Below, one piece after another: positions 25,344 to 35,918 of a stretch of 64,000 nucleotides of DNA (the first letter of the stretch is position 1; the number at the start of each line of letters is the position of its first letter). The stretch is from Rhizobacter sp. GTDB taxonomy: Bacteria; Pseudomonadota; Gammaproteobacteria; Burkholderiales; Burkholderiaceae_C. Under the pieces are notes generated by a model. The model did not search any database, had not been told where the DNA came from, and worked only from the letters and a program-made list of their open reading frames with translations. The DNA lies in the NCBI GenBank assembly GCA_019635355.1, contig JAHBZQ010000001.1, positions 868,001-932,000 on the forward strand, read 5' to 3'. Both the position numbers and the translations under genes were made by a program.

Positions 25344-27605
25344 ATGTCGACTTCGCCCCATCAGCATCACGATCACGCGCACTGCGACCACTCGTCGGAG
25401 CACTCGGGTCACACCCATCACGCACACGATCACCACCATCACGCCCACCAGCCGGCCGCTCCTCAGGTGCCGGTGAGCGGCGACGCGAGCGCGGTCGAAT
25501 ACACCTGCCCCATGCACCCCGAGGTGCGCCAGATGGGCCCCGGCAACTGCCCCCTCTGCGGCATGGCCCTCGAGCCGGTGCTGGCCACGGCCGAGCAAGG
25601 CGAAAGCCCCGAGCTGCGCGACATGACGCGCAGGTTCTGGATCGGCCTGGCACTCACGCTTCCGGTCTTCGTGCTCGAGATGGGCGGCCACCTCACGAAC
25701 CTCAACCACCTGATCGGCCAGCAGTTGTCGAACTGGATCCAGCTCGTGCTTGGCACGCCGGTCGTGCTGTGGGCCGGCTGGCCGTTCTTCGTTCGCGCGG
25801 TCGCGTCGGTGAGGAACCGCAGCCTCAACATGTTCTCGCTCATCGCCCTTGGAACGGGGGCCGCGTGGCTGTACAGCATCGTGGGCACGGTGGCGCCGCA
25901 GCTCTTTCCGTCGAACCTGCGCCTGGCCGACGGCGCGGTGGCGATCTACTTCGAAGCGGCGGCAGTCATCACGGTGCTCGTGCTGCTGGGCCAGGTGCTC
26001 GAACTGCGCGCGCGCGAGAAGACGTCTGGCGCCATCAAGGCGCTGCTCGGGCTGGCGCCCAAGACCGCGGTGAAGGTCGACGCGCATGGCAACGACGAGA
26101 CCGTGCAGGTCGACACCATCCAGGTGGGTGACCTCCTGCGTGTGCGCCCCGGCGAGAAAGTGCCCGTCGACGGCGAGCTCACCGAGGGCAAGGGCAATGT
26201 CGACGAATCGATGGTGACGGGCGAGCCCATCCCCGTCGCCAAGGCCGTCGGCTCCAAGGTCACGGCGGGCACGCTCAACCAGACCGGCGGCTTCGTGATG
26301 CGCGCCGAGAAGGTCGGCGCCGACACCCTGCTCTCTCAGATCGTGCACATGGTGGCGGCAGCGCAGCGCAGCCGCGCGCCCATCCAGCGCATGGCCGACC
26401 AGGTGGCCGGCTGGTTCGTGCCGGTGGTGATGCTCGTGGCCGCGCTGACCTTCGTCGCCTGGCTCGTGTGGGGCCCGTCGCCGGCCTTCAGCTACGCGCT
26501 CATCACCGCGGTGGCGGTGCTCATCATTGCGTGCCCGTGTGCGCTGGGGCTGGCCACGCCGATGTCGATCATGGTGGGCATCGGCAAGGGTGCGCAGCAC
26601 GGCGTGCTCATCCGCGATGCCGAGGCGCTCGAAAAGATGGAGAAGGTCGACACGCTCGTGGTCGACAAGACCGGCACGCTCACCGAGGGCCGGCCGAAGG
26701 TCGTGCACGTCGAGCCCAGCCCCGGCTTCACGGCGGATGAGGTCTTGCAGAAGCTCGCGAGTGTGGAGCGCGCCAGCGAGCATCCGCTGGCCCTGGCCAT
26801 CGTGATGGATGCGCAGGCGCGCAAGCTGGCCCTGTCGCCGGTCACCGACTTCGACTCGCCCGTCGGCAAGGGCGTGGTCGGCACGGTGGACGGCGTGGCC
26901 GTCGTCTCGGGAAGTGCGAAGTTCCTGGCCGAACACTCGATGGCCACCTCGGTGCTGGAGAAGAACGCCGATGCACAGCGGCAAAAGGCCGCGACGGTCA
27001 TCTTCGTCGGCGTGGGCGGCAAGCTTGCCGGCTTCGTGGCGATTGCCGACCCGATCAAGGCCACCACACCGCAGGCACTGGCGGCGCTCCAGGCCGCCGG
27101 GGTGCGGGTCGTGATGCTCACCGGCGACGGAAAGACGACCGCCGAAGCGGTGGGCCGTCAGCTGGGCATCGACGAGGTGGTGGCCGAGGTGCTGCCCGAA
27201 GACAAGGCCGCGGTCGTCAAGCGCCTGCAGGGCGAAGGCCGCGTGGTGGCGATGGCCGGTGACGGCGTGAACGACGCCCCTGCCCTCGCCCAGGCCACCG
27301 TGGGCATCGCGATGGGCACCGGCACCGACGTCGCGATGGAAAGCGCCGGCATCACCCTGCTCAAGGGCGACCTGCTGGGCATCGTGAGAGCTCGCACCTT
27401 GTCTCGCGCGACGATGCGAAACATCCGCGAGAACCTGGTGCTGTCATTCGCGTACAACGTGGCTGGCATTCCGCTGGCAGCCGGCGTGCTGTATCCGTTC
27501 TTCGGGTTGCTGCTGTCGCCCGTCGTGGCCGCGGCGGCAATGGCGCTGTCGTCGGTGAGCGTGATCGCCAATGCGCTTCGGCTGCGCGCCGTCAAGGTGG
27601 AGTGA
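25344..27605 (+). CDS. copA: Copper/silver-exporting P1B-type ATPase
   Basis: A 753-residue cation pump. Residues 1-37 are a His-rich metal-binding tail; then comes a YHS/heavy-metal-binding motif ([10 protein letters not shown], Cys 55, and NCPLCGM, Cys 69/72) instead of the usual CxxC HMA domains. Core motifs: TGE actuator (MVTGEPIPV), [13 protein letters not shown] (CPC near 397-399, the Cu+/Ag+ class), DKTGTLTEG (phosphorylated Asp near 441) and [10 protein letters not shown]. It exports Cu+ or Ag+ from the cytoplasm. AGGAG precedes the ATG and a CueR-like promoter lies 23 bases upstream. Its 3' end has a decayed copy 3.66 kb away. Confidence 0.95.
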   Translation: MSTSPHQHHDHAHCDHSSEHSGHTHHAHDHHHHAHQPAAPQVPVSGDASAVEYTCPMHPEVRQMGPGNCPLCGMALEPVLATAEQGESPELRDMTRRFWIGLALTLPVFVLEMGGHLTNLNHLIGQQLSNWIQLVLGTPVVLWAGWPFFVRAVASVRNRSLNMFSLIALGTGAAWLYSIVGTVAPQLFPSNLRLADGAVAIYFEAAAVITVLVLLGQVLELRAREKTSGAIKALLGLAPKTAVKVDAHGNDETVQVDTIQVGDLLRVRPGEKVPVDGELTEGKGNVDESMVTGEPIPVAKAVGSKVTAGTLNQTGGFVMRAEKVGADTLLSQIVHMVAAAQRSRAPIQRMADQVAGWFVPVVMLVAALTFVAWLVWGPSPAFSYALITAVAVLIIACPCALGLATPMSIMVGIGKGAQHGVLIRDAEALEKMEKVDTLVVDKTGTLTEGRPKVVHVEPSPGFTADEVLQKLASVERASEHPLALAIVMDAQARKLALSPVTDFDSPVGKGVVGTVDGVAVVSGSAKFLAEHSMATSVLEKNADAQRQKAATVIFVGVGGKLAGFVAIADPIKATTPQALAALQAAGVRVVMLTGDGKTTAEAVGRQLGIDEVVAEVLPEDKAAVVKRLQGEGRVVAMAGDGVNDAPALAQATVGIAMGTGTDVAMESAGITLLKGDLLGIVRARTLSRATMRNIRENLVLSFAYNVAGIPLAAGVLYPFFGLLLSPVVAAAAMALSSVSVIANALRLRAVKVE

Positions 27606-27608
27606 CGG

Positions 27609-28082
27609 TCAATGCCCTTGCGCCACGCGTGAGGCGCGCGACGCCGGCGCCACCATGCCGCGGGCGGTCGCGAGCGGCGCGGCGGCACCTGCAGGCCCGA
27701 GCAGTTGTGCTTCGACGAAGGCCAGGTGCCGGGTCGAACGCACGACACCGGCCCGGAACATCAGCCCGTCACGCGCGTGCGCGAGCGACAGGAACTGCAC
27801 CGCCAGTTCCAGCGTCACCACCACATCGGTGTCGTAGTGGCCGAGCCCGGCCAGCACCATCGCGGCATCGAAACCCGCGCCAATGACGCCGCCGTTGACG
27901 GCGGAGGTGCCGCCGCCACCCAGCATGCCCGGCTTCGTGGGCCGGAACTGGATGGTTGCGGCCCACGGTTCTTCGAACACGCCTTTGAAGCCAAACCACA
28001 CGATCTCGTGGCGCGTGTTGAAGGCCGCCAGCGCCACGCTGCGGGTGGCGGGGTCCAGGCGAAACGGAAGGGCGTGCTGCAT
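27609..28082 (-). CDS. PaaI-like hotdog-fold thioesterase
   Basis: A 157-residue hotdog protein. It has the pattern of a small acyl-CoA thioesterase: KPGMLGGGGTSAVNGGVIGA (with Asn-Gly-Gly in the place of the usual HGG), FDAAMVLAGLGHY at the catalytic helix, then VVVTLELAVQFLSLA and RAGVVRSTRHLAFVEAQLL as the long strands. Substrate unknown. The start MQHALPFRLD was chosen because upstream codons read into the cusA side. It is the last gene on the cus strand, 61 bases after cusA, but could be independent. Convergent with copA, 3 bases away. Confidence 0.82.
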   Translation of the reverse strand: MQHALPFRLDPATRSVALAAFNTRHEIVWFGFKGVFEEPWAATIQFRPTKPGMLGGGGTSAVNGGVIGAGFDAAMVLAGLGHYDTDVVVTLELAVQFLSLAHARDGLMFRAGVVRSTRHLAFVEAQLLGPAGAAAPLATARGMVAPASRASRVAQGH

Positions 28083-28143
28083 GTCGGAGGTCCTTGTGTG
28101 GTGGTGGACAGGCGCCATTGGGGCGCTTGCCCCCGTGGGAAGG

Positions 28144-31100
28144 TCAAGCCCCATGCCTGCCCAAGCCCTTGCGCCGCAAGAGCAGAAAGGCCGCGGGCAC
28201 AACGAAGAGCGACAGCAGCGGCGCGGTCACCATGCCGCCGAGCATCGGCGCGGCAATGCGGCTCATCACCTCGGAGCCGGTGCCGCTGCCCCACACGATG
28301 GGCAGCAGGCCGGCGAGGATCACCGCGACCGTCATCGCCTTCGGGCGCACGCGAAGCACCGCGCCTTCGCGAATGGCCGCGAGCAGCATGGCGGCATCGA
28401 CCGACTGACCGTCGCGCAGGCGGTCTTCGAGCGCATGCCGCAGGTACAGGAGCATCACGACGCCGAACTCGGCCGCCACGCCGGCCAGCGCGATGAAGCC
28501 CACGCCGGTGGCCACCGAGAGGTGGTAGCCCAGGGCGTACAGGAACCACACGCCCCCGGTGAGCGCGAGCGGCAGCGTGGCCATGATGAGCGCGGCCTCT
28601 TCCATGCGCCGGAAGGTCAGGTACAGCAGCACGAAGATGATCGCGAGCGTGGCCGGCACCACCACCTTGAGCCTGGCATTCGCACGCTCCAGGAACTCGA
28701 ACTGGCCCGAGTACGCGAGGCTCATGCCGGGTTCGAGCGCGACCTGCGCCGACACGGCCTGCCGCAAGTCGGCCACCACCGAGGCGATGTCGCGGCCGCG
28801 CACGTCGACATACACCCAGCCGGACGGCCGCGCGTTCTCGCTCTTGAGCATCGGCGGCCCATCGGCGAGGCTGACCTTCGCCACGCTGCCGAGCGTGATC
28901 TGCTGGCCGGCGGGCGTGAGCACCGGCAGGTCGCGCAGCTTGTCGGCGCTGTCGCGCAGCTCGCGCGGGTAGCGCAGGTTGATGGGGAATCGCGCCAGAC
29001 CCTCGACGGTCTCGCCGATGTTCTCGCCCCCGACCGCGCCGGCCACCACCGCCTGCACGTCGCTCACGTTGAGGCCGAAGCGTGCGGCGGCGGCGCGGTC
29101 GATTTGCACGTCGACATAACGCCCGCCGGTGAGGCGCTCGGCCAGCGCGGAACTCACACCCGGCACGCCCTTGGCCACACGCTCGACCTGGGCCGTGGCC
29201 TGGTCGATGGCGCGCAGGTCGGTGCCCGACACCTTCACGCCGATGGGGCTCTTGATGCCGGTCGCGAGCATGTCGATGCGGTTGCGGATGGGCGGGATCC
29301 AGATGTTGGTCAGGCCCGGGATCTTGACGGCCTCGTCCAGCGCTTCGACGAGCTTCTCGGGCGTCATGCCCGGCCGCCACTCGCTGCGTGGTTTCAGCTG
29401 CACGGTGGTCTCGAACATCTCCAGCGGCGCCGGGTCGGTGGCCGTTTCGGCGCGCCCGGCCTTGCCGAAGACACGCGCTACCTCGGGCACGGTCTTGATC
29501 ATGCGGTCGCTGAGCTGCAGCAGCTCGGCCGCCTTCTGGGCCGACAGGCCCGGTAGCGCGGTCGGCATGTACAGCAGGTCGCCTTCGTCGAGCGGCGGCA
29601 GGAACTCGCCCCCCATCCGAGAAAGCGGCCACAGCGTGGTGGCGAACACGAGGCCCGCGATCACGAGCGTGAGCTTCGGCCAGCGCAGCACCGCGTCGAG
29701 CGCCGGCTGGTAGAGCGCGATCAGGCCGCGTGTGAGTGGGTTGCGCTGCTCGTCGGGAATGCGCCCACGGATCCAGTAGCCCATGAGCACCGGGATCAAG
29801 GTGACCGAGAGGCCGGCCGCCGCCGCCATCGCATAGGTCTTGGTGAAGGCAAGCGGGCCAAAGAGCCGCCCCTCCTGCGCTTCGAGGGTGAACACCGGCA
29901 CGAACGACAGCGTGATGATCAGCAGCGAGAAGAAGAGCGCCGGCCCCACCTCGGTGGCGGCCTGGGTGATGACCTCCCAGCGCGCTTCGCCCTTCAGCTC
30001 TTCGGCCGGGTGCGCGTGCTGCCAGGCTTCGAGCTTCTTGTGCGCGTTTTCGATCATCACCACCGCGGCGTCGACCATCGCGCCGATGGCGATGGCAATG
30101 CCGCCGAGCGACATGATGTTGGCGTTCAGGCCCTGCCACTGCATGACGAGAAACGCCGCCATCACCCCGAGCGGCAGCGAGATGATGGCCACGAGCGCCG
30201 ACCTCAGGTGCCAGAGGAACACGGCGCATACCGCGGCCACCACGGCAAACTCTTCCAGCAGCTTCATCGAGAGGTTGTCGATGGCACGCTCGATGAGCGC
30301 GCTGCGGTCATAGGTGGTGACGATCTCCACGCCCTTGGGCAGGCTGGCCTGCAGCTGCGTGAGCTTGTCCTTCACGGCTGCAATCGTGGCCTGCGCGTTC
30401 TTGCCGCTGCGCAGGATCACCACGCCGCCCACGGCCTCGCCGGTGCCATCGAGTTCCGAGATGCCGCGGCGCATCTCGGGCCCGGTCTGCACGGTCGCCA
30501 CGTCGCCCAGCAACACCGGCACGCCGCCGCGCGCCGCGAGTGGCACCGCCTTGAAGTCGGCCAGCGTCTTCAGGAAGCCGCTCGCCCGCACCATGTATTC
30601 AGCCTCGGCGAGTTCCATCACCGAGCCGCCGGTCTCCTGGTTGGCGTTCATCAGCGCTTCGCGCACCTGCGCATGCGTGATGCCGTAGGCCGCGAGCTTC
30701 GCCGGGTCGAGCACCACCTGGTACTGCTTGACCATGCCGCCCACGGTCGCGACCTCGGCCACGTTGGCCACCGACTTCAGCTCGAACTTGAGGAACCAGT
30801 CCTGCAGCGCCCGCAGCTGGGCTAGGTCGTGCCGGCCGGTCTTGTCGACGAGCGCGTACTGGAACACCCAGCCCACGCCGGTCGCATCGGGCCCGAGCGA
30901 GGGCTTGGCAGTGTCGGGCAGGCGGCTTTGCACCTGGCTCAGGTATTCGAGCACCCGCGAGCGGGCCCAGTAGAGGTCGGTGTGGTCGTCGAAGAGCACG
31001 TAGACGAACGAGTCGCCGAAGAACGAATAGCCGCGCACCGTCTTCGCGCCCGGCACCGAGAGCATGGTGGTGGCCAGCGGGTAGGTCACCTGGTTCTCCA

Positions 31101-31281
31101 CGATCTGCGGCGCCTGGCCGGGGTAGCTGGTGCGGATGATGACCTGCACGTCCGACAGGTCTGGCAGCGCGTCGATGGGTGTGGAGCGCAACGACAGCAC
31201 GCCCGCCGCGGCGAGGAAGAGCGTGGCCAGCAGCACCAGGAACCGGTTGCCCACCGACCAGCGGATCAGCGCGGCGATCAT
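28144..31281 (-). CDS. cusA: Cu+/Ag+ efflux RND transporter permease, CusA type
   Basis: A 1045-residue inner-membrane RND pump. N-terminal helix [20 protein letters not shown], two large periplasmic loops and twelve helices are evident. The helix-4 segment [20 protein letters not shown] followed by ENAHKKLE is the CusA type, distinct from CzcA proteins with their Dxxx[12 protein letters not shown] and [19 protein letters not shown] also match CusA. It takes Cu+/Ag+ from the periplasm or cytoplasm and, with CusB and CusC, expels it outside the cell using the proton gradient. Its ATG overlaps the cusB stop (ATGA). Confidence 0.94.
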   Translation of the reverse strand: MIAALIRWSVGNRFLVLLATLFLAAAGVLSLRSTPIDALPDLSDVQVIIRTSYPGQAPQIVENQVTYPLATTMLSVPGAKTVRGYSFFGDSFVYVLFDDHTDLYWARSRVLEYLSQVQSRLPDTAKPSLGPDATGVGWVFQYALVDKTGRHDLAQLRALQDWFLKFELKSVANVAEVATVGGMVKQYQVVLDPAKLAAYGITHAQVREALMNANQETGGSVMELAEAEYMVRASGFLKTLADFKAVPLAARGGVPVLLGDVATVQTGPEMRRGISELDGTGEAVGGVVILRSGKNAQATIAAVKDKLTQLQASLPKGVEIVTTYDRSALIERAIDNLSMKLLEEFAVVAAVCAVFLWHLRSALVAIISLPLGVMAAFLVMQWQGLNANIMSLGGIAIAIGAMVDAAVVMIENAHKKLEAWQHAHPAEELKGEARWEVITQAATEVGPALFFSLLIITLSFVPVFTLEAQEGRLFGPLAFTKTYAMAAAAGLSVTLIPVLMGYWIRGRIPDEQRNPLTRGLIALYQPALDAVLRWPKLTLVIAGLVFATTLWPLSRMGGEFLPPLDEGDLLYMPTALPGLSAQKAAELLQLSDRMIKTVPEVARVFGKAGRAETATDPAPLEMFETTVQLKPRSEWRPGMTPEKLVEALDEAVKIPGLTNIWIPPIRNRIDMLATGIKSPIGVKVSGTDLRAIDQATAQVERVAKGVPGVSSALAERLTGGRYVDVQIDRAAAARFGLNVSDVQAVVAGAVGGENIGETVEGLARFPINLRYPRELRDSADKLRDLPVLTPAGQQITLGSVAKVSLADGPPMLKSENARPSGWVYVDVRGRDIASVVADLRQAVSAQVALEPGMSLAYSGQFEFLERANARLKVVVPATLAIIFVLLYLTFRRMEEAALIMATLPLALTGGVWFLYALGYHLSVATGVGFIALAGVAAEFGVVMLLYLRHALEDRLRDGQSVDAAMLLAAIREGAVLRVRPKAMTVAVILAGLLPIVWGSGTGSEVMSRIAAPMLGGMVTAPLLSLFVVPAAFLLLRRKGLGRHGA

Positions 31282-32753
31282 TTGGCGCCTCCCGTGCGCG
31301 CGATGCGCTCGATGACGTGCTCGTCGCCCGACTGCGTGAAGCTGAACTGCACCGCATCGCCCGCCTTGAGGCCACGCGCGAGGCCCGGCTGGGCTAGCTT
31401 GAAGGGCATCTGCATGGCCGGCCATTTCAACGAGGCGATGGGCCCGTGGTCGAGCGTGATCTCTGTCTCCGACACCTCGATCACCTTGCCGCTGCCTTCG
31501 TGCATCGCCGGGCTCGCGCTCGGCTGGGGTGCCGAGGCGCCAGAAGCCGCGGCACGCGGGGCCACGCCGCGCATGCTCGCCTCGGAGTCGATGAGGAACT
31601 GGCCCGAGACCACCACCTGCTGGCCCGGCTGCAGACCTTGCAGCACTTCGAGCTGGCTGCCGAACTCGCGGCCCACACGCACCTCCACCGGCTCGTAGCG
31701 GCCGGGCGCCGTCACCACGTACACCACGGCCCGCTGGCCAGTGCGGATGACCGCATCGCTCGGCACCACGAGCGCTTCACGTTCGTCGCCCGCCAGGCGG
31801 ACCTGCGCAAACATGCCCGCCCGCAAGCGACCCTGCGGGTTGGGCATCTCGATGCGCAGCTTGAGCGTGCGGGTGTCGGTGTTGGCCTGGGGCAGGATGG
31901 CGCTCACCCTGCCCTGCCGCGTCTCGCCCGGAAAGGCACTGAAACGCACCTCGACCGGCTGGCCCGGCCGCGCCGCGAAGGCCTGCGCTTCCGGCAGCGC
32001 CGCTTCCAGCCAGACAGTGGCGAGCCCGTTGATGCGCGCGAGCGTCATGCCCTGAGACACCGTCATGCCGGCGCGCACGCCGAGTTCCTGCAACACGCCG
32101 CCAATCGGCGCACGCACGGCCACCAGCGCCTGCGGCTGGCCGCTTTTCTCCACCTGCTCGATCGTGGCGGGCGGCACGCCCAGCAGCACCAGGCGCTGCC
32201 TCGCCGCCGCGGTGAGCGCCGCGTCGCCGGTGGCGCGCACCGACAGGTACTCCTGCTGCGCAGCCGTCCATTCGGGCACCAGCAATTCGGCGATCAAGGC
32301 ACCCGCCGCGATCACATCGCCGGGCGCCATGCGGCCCACCTGCTGCACGAAGCCGCCGCTGCGTGCCTGGACGGTGGCCACGTCGCGCTCGTTGAGCTGC
32401 ACGGTGGCCACCACGTCCACGCCGCTGCCGACGCGTTGTTTCTCCACCGTGGCCGTGCGCCAGCCGAGCGTCTGCGACAGGCGCGGGTCGACGGCCACGC
32501 CACCGGCCGGCACCTCGTCGGCGTACTTGGGCACGAGCTGCATGTCCATGAACGGCGACTTGCCGGGCTTGTCGAATTTCTGCTGCGGCATCATGGGGTC
32601 GTACCAGTAGAGGACCTTGCGCCCCTCCGGCGCGCCCACGCTTGCCGTTGCATCGGCGTGTGCTCCGCGCCAGGTGGCGACGCCGTAACCGACGCCTGCG
32701 CCGAGCACGATCAGGGCCGCAGCCGCGGCGGTGGTCTTGAAGAGGGTGTTCAT
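31278..32753 (-). CDS. cusB: RND efflux adaptor CusB with C-terminal CusF-like domain
   Basis: A 491-residue periplasmic adaptor. After a membrane/signal segment ([20 protein letters not shown]) comes a heavy-metal-binding motif ([20 protein letters not shown], then MDMQLVPKY), the barrel-sandwich and hairpin region, and a beta-barrel with [18 protein letters not shown]. The last ~85 residues ([20 protein letters not shown], then [10 protein letters not shown]) match CusF, the small periplasmic Cu+/Ag+ chaperone, here fused to the adaptor. Stop overlaps the cusA start. The ATG with upstream purines gives the best signal sequence; a longer version would run into cusC. Confidence 0.93.
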   Translation of the reverse strand: MNTLFKTTAAAAALIVLGAGVGYGVATWRGAHADATASVGAPEGRKVLYWYDPMMPQQKFDKPGKSPFMDMQLVPKYADEVPAGGVAVDPRLSQTLGWRTATVEKQRVGSGVDVVATVQLNERDVATVQARSGGFVQQVGRMAPGDVIAAGALIAELLVPEWTAAQQEYLSVRATGDAALTAAARQRLVLLGVPPATIEQVEKSGQPQALVAVRAPIGGVLQELGVRAGMTVSQGMTLARINGLATVWLEAALPEAQAFAARPGQPVEVRFSAFPGETRQGRVSAILPQANTDTRTLKLRIEMPNPQGRLRAGMFAQVRLAGDEREALVVPSDAVIRTGQRAVVYVVTAPGRYEPVEVRVGREFGSQLEVLQGLQPGQQVVVSGQFLIDSEASMRGVAPRAAASGASAPQPSASPAMHEGSGKVIEVSETEITLDHGPIASLKWPAMQMPFKLAQPGLARGLKAGDAVQFSFTQSGDEHVIERIARTGGAK

Positions 32754-32758
32754 GGGGG

Positions 32759-34024
32759 TCACTCCGCGATGAGGTGAGCGAGCCGCGCACGCTGGCTCAT
32801 GAGCTGCGCTTCGAGGTCGAGGGCGCGGAACTGCGCTTCCGCCGCGTCCTTGCGGGCCACGAGCACGCTGGCGAGGTCGGCCCGGCCGGCCTCGTAGCTG
32901 GCGAGGGTCAGCTGCACCCGCTCGGCCGCCAGTGGCAGTGCCGCGGTCTTCTGCCGCTCGACCGCGCGCTCCAGCCGTCGCAGCTCGGCGAGCTGGGCCT
33001 GCACGTCGGCGCCAAGGCGTTTGAGCGCCTCGTCGCGCTCGGCTTCCAGCCGGCTCAGCTCCTTCTGGCGGGCGATGACCTGCGGCTCCTGCCGGGTGGA
33101 CGGCGACACGGGCAGGTCGAACGTGAGCTGGAACGACAGCAGGTCGCCATAGGCACGGTTGCGGTTCCCATAGGCCAGCTCCCAGCCCCAATCGCCACGG
33201 CGCGAGGCCTGGGCCTCGGCCACCTCCGCGCGGGCCATCGCCAGCATCGGGGTCGACGCCAGCAGCTCGGCGTGGCGCTCGAGCCGCGGCAGGAGCGTCG
33301 CGCCATCGACCGCGAGGGTGGGCGGCGTGGCCTCGGTCTCCTCGCTCGCGGCGCCGGTCCAGCGCTCCAGGCCGGCCCGCGCCTGCTCGACGATCGCCTG
33401 CAGCTCGTCGCGCCGATCGGCCAGGGCCAGCGCTTCCTGGCGGGCCATCAGCGCCTCGGCCGGCATGGCCTTGCCGCCGGCGATGCGGGCGGCCAGCGTG
33501 TCGCGCAGCAGCCGGTTCTCATGCTCGAAGACGGCGAAGGCCTTCAGCTTGCGCTCGGCATAGTGCTGCGCGAGCCAGGCGAGCGAGGCTTCGCGACGCA
33601 CGGCCAGGCGTTCGCTCTCCAGCAAGGCCCGCTCACGCTCGACCCGCGCCTGTGCGCCTTCGCGTTGGGCGGCGCGGCGCGCGGCGTTGGGCACTTCCTG
33701 CATCACGCCAACGCGGCGCATCGTCATCGACTCGCGGTTCCAGCTGAACCGGTCCATGCCGCTGATGGGGTAGTTCTCCACGCCCACCGCCAGCTTCGGG
33801 TCGGGCAGCTGGCCGGCGGCCATGCGGCTGTGCAATGCACCTTCGGCGCTGGCCTGCCGCGCCTTCAGCATGGGCGCGTGCTGCTCGGCGAGCGACAAGG
33901 CCTGCGGCAGGCTCAGCGGCGCCGACCAGGCCGGCGCCATGAGCAGCGCCCCCCATGCCACCACGGCGGTACACGCCTGCATGAGGACTCGGCCGCTTGC
34001 CGCGGCCACTTTCAACATCACCAT
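32759..34024 (-). CDS. cusC: TolC-type outer-membrane efflux channel CusC
   Basis: A 421-residue outer-membrane factor with a signal peptide (to about APAWSAPL). It has two OEP repeats: LSLPQALSLAEQHAPMLKAR near the N-terminus and the second repeat with long coiled-coil helices (KELSRLEAERDEALKRLGAD; RLERAVERQKTAALPLAAER). It forms the trimeric exit duct for the CusBA pump. Start MVMLKVAAASGR is preceded by GGAG 7 bases upstream. Five bases separate its stop from cusB. Confidence 0.9.
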   Translation of the reverse strand: MVMLKVAAASGRVLMQACTAVVAWGALLMAPAWSAPLSLPQALSLAEQHAPMLKARQASAEGALHSRMAAGQLPDPKLAVGVENYPISGMDRFSWNRESMTMRRVGVMQEVPNAARRAAQREGAQARVERERALLESERLAVRREASLAWLAQHYAERKLKAFAVFEHENRLLRDTLAARIAGGKAMPAEALMARQEALALADRRDELQAIVEQARAGLERWTGAASEETEATPPTLAVDGATLLPRLERHAELLASTPMLAMARAEVAEAQASRRGDWGWELAYGNRNRAYGDLLSFQLTFDLPVSPSTRQEPQVIARQKELSRLEAERDEALKRLGADVQAQLAELRRLERAVERQKTAALPLAAERVQLTLASYEAGRADLASVLVARKDAAEAQFRALDLEAQLMSQRARLAHLIAE

Positions 34025-34107
34025 GACGGTTCTCCAGAAGATCCAACAACGCGACGGCACCTGCAGTCACGGCTTCGCATGGAAGCCGCGCACCGCCCGT
34101 CGAGGGA

Positions 34108-34518
34108 TCAATTGCGGAGAACGAGGTAGGCGAGATAGGCCGGTGGCGTGCCCGGTGGCGGGCCGGTGTGTGCGGCCATCACGGCCGGCAGGGCCAAGGC
34201 TTGCGCCGGGCCTTCGCGCTGCGACACCACGAAACGGCTGAGCAGCCAGTCGACCGCGAGCGCGGGCGTCAGGTCCACGGGCGGTGCGGTGTTGACCGAC
34301 TGCTTGTCGCGATCGCAGTGCGCCTTGCACAGCTGGGGCGACTGCTCGTCGAGCGCCGTCATGCCAGGGCAGTCAGGCATGTCGGGCATAGCCACGACCG
34401 CCGGGGCCGGCTTGCCCGGTGTCGCACAGGCATAGGCCGCGGTGGCCAGCTGCAGACACACGAGCACGACCGCAAGAACGCTTGCGATCCAGCGGCGGTA
34501 TGTCTTGTGCACGGCCAT
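34108..34518 (-). CDS. Small periplasmic Cys/Met-rich protein of the cus cluster
   Basis: A 136-residue protein with a signal peptide (to AYA-C near residue 30). The mature part has MPDMPDCPGM (Met 44, 47, 53; Cys 50) and CKAHC (64, 68), arrangements suited to binding Cu+, then a Pro-rich tail. It precedes cusC by 84 bases on the same strand, so it is probably part of the same copper-induced operon. I do not recognise the family; copper binding is inferred from residue content and location. An FNR-like box lies upstream. Confidence 0.7.
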   Translation of the reverse strand: MAVHKTYRRWIASVLAVVLVCLQLATAAYACATPGKPAPAVVAMPDMPDCPGMTALDEQSPQLCKAHCDRDKQSVNTAPPVDLTPALAVDWLLSRFVVSQREGPAQALALPAVMAAHTGPPPGTPPAYLAYLVLRN

Positions 34519-34583
34519 GAGACGAGTCTAGCGGGGCCTTGCGCCGGCCGGTGGCCTGCGAAGGTGACGCACGGCCAGGCAAA

Positions 34584-34597
34584 TTGACGGCGGTCAA
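34584..34597. promoter_or_regulatory. FNR/Dnr-like box TTGAC-N4-GTCAA
   Basis: TTGACGGCGGTCAA is a perfect dyad with 8 of 10 matches to TTGAT-N4-ATCAA. It sits between the divergent cus-cluster small gene and the DUF4010 membrane gene, centred ~70 bases from the latter's start. No -10 element is found at the class II spacing on either strand, so support is weaker than for the boxes at 38763 and 42845. Confidence 0.4.
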
Positions 34598-34659
34598 CCG
34601 ATGGCGGTCGACCGGATGCACGATGATGGCGGCCCCCGATCGCCTTCCTTCATCGCACC

Positions 34660-35916
34660 TTGACCGCTCTCGATCCCATCGCCTTCGGCCCCATCCTCGC
34701 CGCGCTGGCCGTCGGCCTCATCGTCGGACTCGAGCGCGGCTGGCGCGAGCGTGAGGCGGCCGATGGCCAACGGGTGGCGGGCCTGCGCACCTTTGCGCTC
34801 ACCGGGCTCCTGGGTGGCGTGCTGGCGATCGTCGACCCGTGGCTGCTCACCGCGGGCAGCCTCGGGCTCGCGATCCTGGTGAGCGTGGGCTACCGGCAGT
34901 GGGTCAAGCTCTCAGGCAAGCTGAGCGCCACCTCGGCCATCGCGCAGATGCTGACCTTCGGCCTCGGCGCGCTCGCGGCAACCGGGCAGCCGCTGCTGGC
35001 GGTGAGCGCGGCCGTCATCGTGGCCACGCTGCTCAACCTGCGCTCCACGTTGCACCGCTGGCTGCGGCTGATGGAGCACCGCGAGTTGACGGCCGCCCTG
35101 CAGATGCTCGTTCTGTCGGCGGTGATCCTGCCGTTGCTGCCCGACCAGCCCTTCGGGCCCTACGGCGCGCTCAACCCTTATCGCCTTTGGTGGGCGGTGG
35201 TGCTCATCGCCGGGCTGTCGCTCTCGGGCCACGTGGCGATGCGGTTTGCCGGGGCTCAACGGGGCACGCTCCTGACCGGGCTGCTGGGCGGGCTCGCATC
35301 ATCGACGGCCGCCACGCTCGCGCTCGCGCGCCAGCTGCGCGGCCGAGACGAGCTCGTCGAGCCCACGACCGCGGGCGCCCTCGCCGCCTGCGCGGTGATG
35401 TTCCTGCGCATGGCGGTGATCCTGCTCGTGATGTCGCCCGCGCTCGGGCGCGTGGCGCTGCTGCCGATGCTCGGCGCGGCCGGCACGCTGATGGTGTCTG
35501 CCGTGGTGCATTGGCAGCGCCGTCCCCGTGGCGCGCAGCCCGCGCCCGCCGCCGACCTGCCGGTCTTCGACCTCGGCACCGCGCTCGGCTTCGGCGCCTT
35601 CCTCGGCGTGATGGCCATGCTCACCGAAGCGAGCAAGCAATGGTTCGGGTTCAGCGGCCTCTACGGGCTTGCGCTTGTGTCGGGGCTGGTGGACGTGGAC
35701 GCCATCACCATCTCGGCCGCGCGCATGGACGTGGCAAGCTCCGTCCCGACCTCGGTGGCCGCAGTCGCCATCGGCCTGGCGGCGCTGTCGAACATGGTGC
35801 TCAAGGCCGCGATGGCGTGGACCACCGGCGGCCGGGCGCTGGGCCGTGGCGTTGCGGTCGGCTACACCGCCGCGATGGCGGTGGCCGCGGGGCTGCTGGC
35901 CCTGGGCTTGCGCTGA
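34660..35916 (+). CDS. MgtC/SapB and DUF4010 membrane protein
   Basis: A 418-residue polytopic membrane protein. The first ~130 residues match the MgtC/SapB module (LAALAVGLIVGLERGWRERE, then GLRTFALTGLLGG), the rest the DUF4010 module (FGPYGALNPYRLWWAVVLIA; GLLGGLASSTAATLALARQL; LVSGLVDVDAITISAARM). About 11-12 helices. Such proteins are of unknown transport or regulatory role. The start is a TTG; no ATG or GTG in frame fits upstream of the conserved N-terminus, so a weak start codon is real. FNR-like box upstream. Confidence 0.88.
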   Translation: MTALDPIAFGPILAALAVGLIVGLERGWREREAADGQRVAGLRTFALTGLLGGVLAIVDPWLLTAGSLGLAILVSVGYRQWVKLSGKLSATSAIAQMLTFGLGALAATGQPLLAVSAAVIVATLLNLRSTLHRWLRLMEHRELTAALQMLVLSAVILPLLPDQPFGPYGALNPYRLWWAVVLIAGLSLSGHVAMRFAGAQRGTLLTGLLGGLASSTAATLALARQLRGRDELVEPTTAGALAACAVMFLRMAVILLVMSPALGRVALLPMLGAAGTLMVSAVVHWQRRPRGAQPAPAADLPVFDLGTALGFGAFLGVMAMLTEASKQWFGFSGLYGLALVSGLVDVDAITISAARMDVASSVPTSVAAVAIGLAALSNMVLKAAMAWTTGGRALGRGVAVGYTAAMAVAAGLLALGLR

Positions 35917-35918
35917 GG

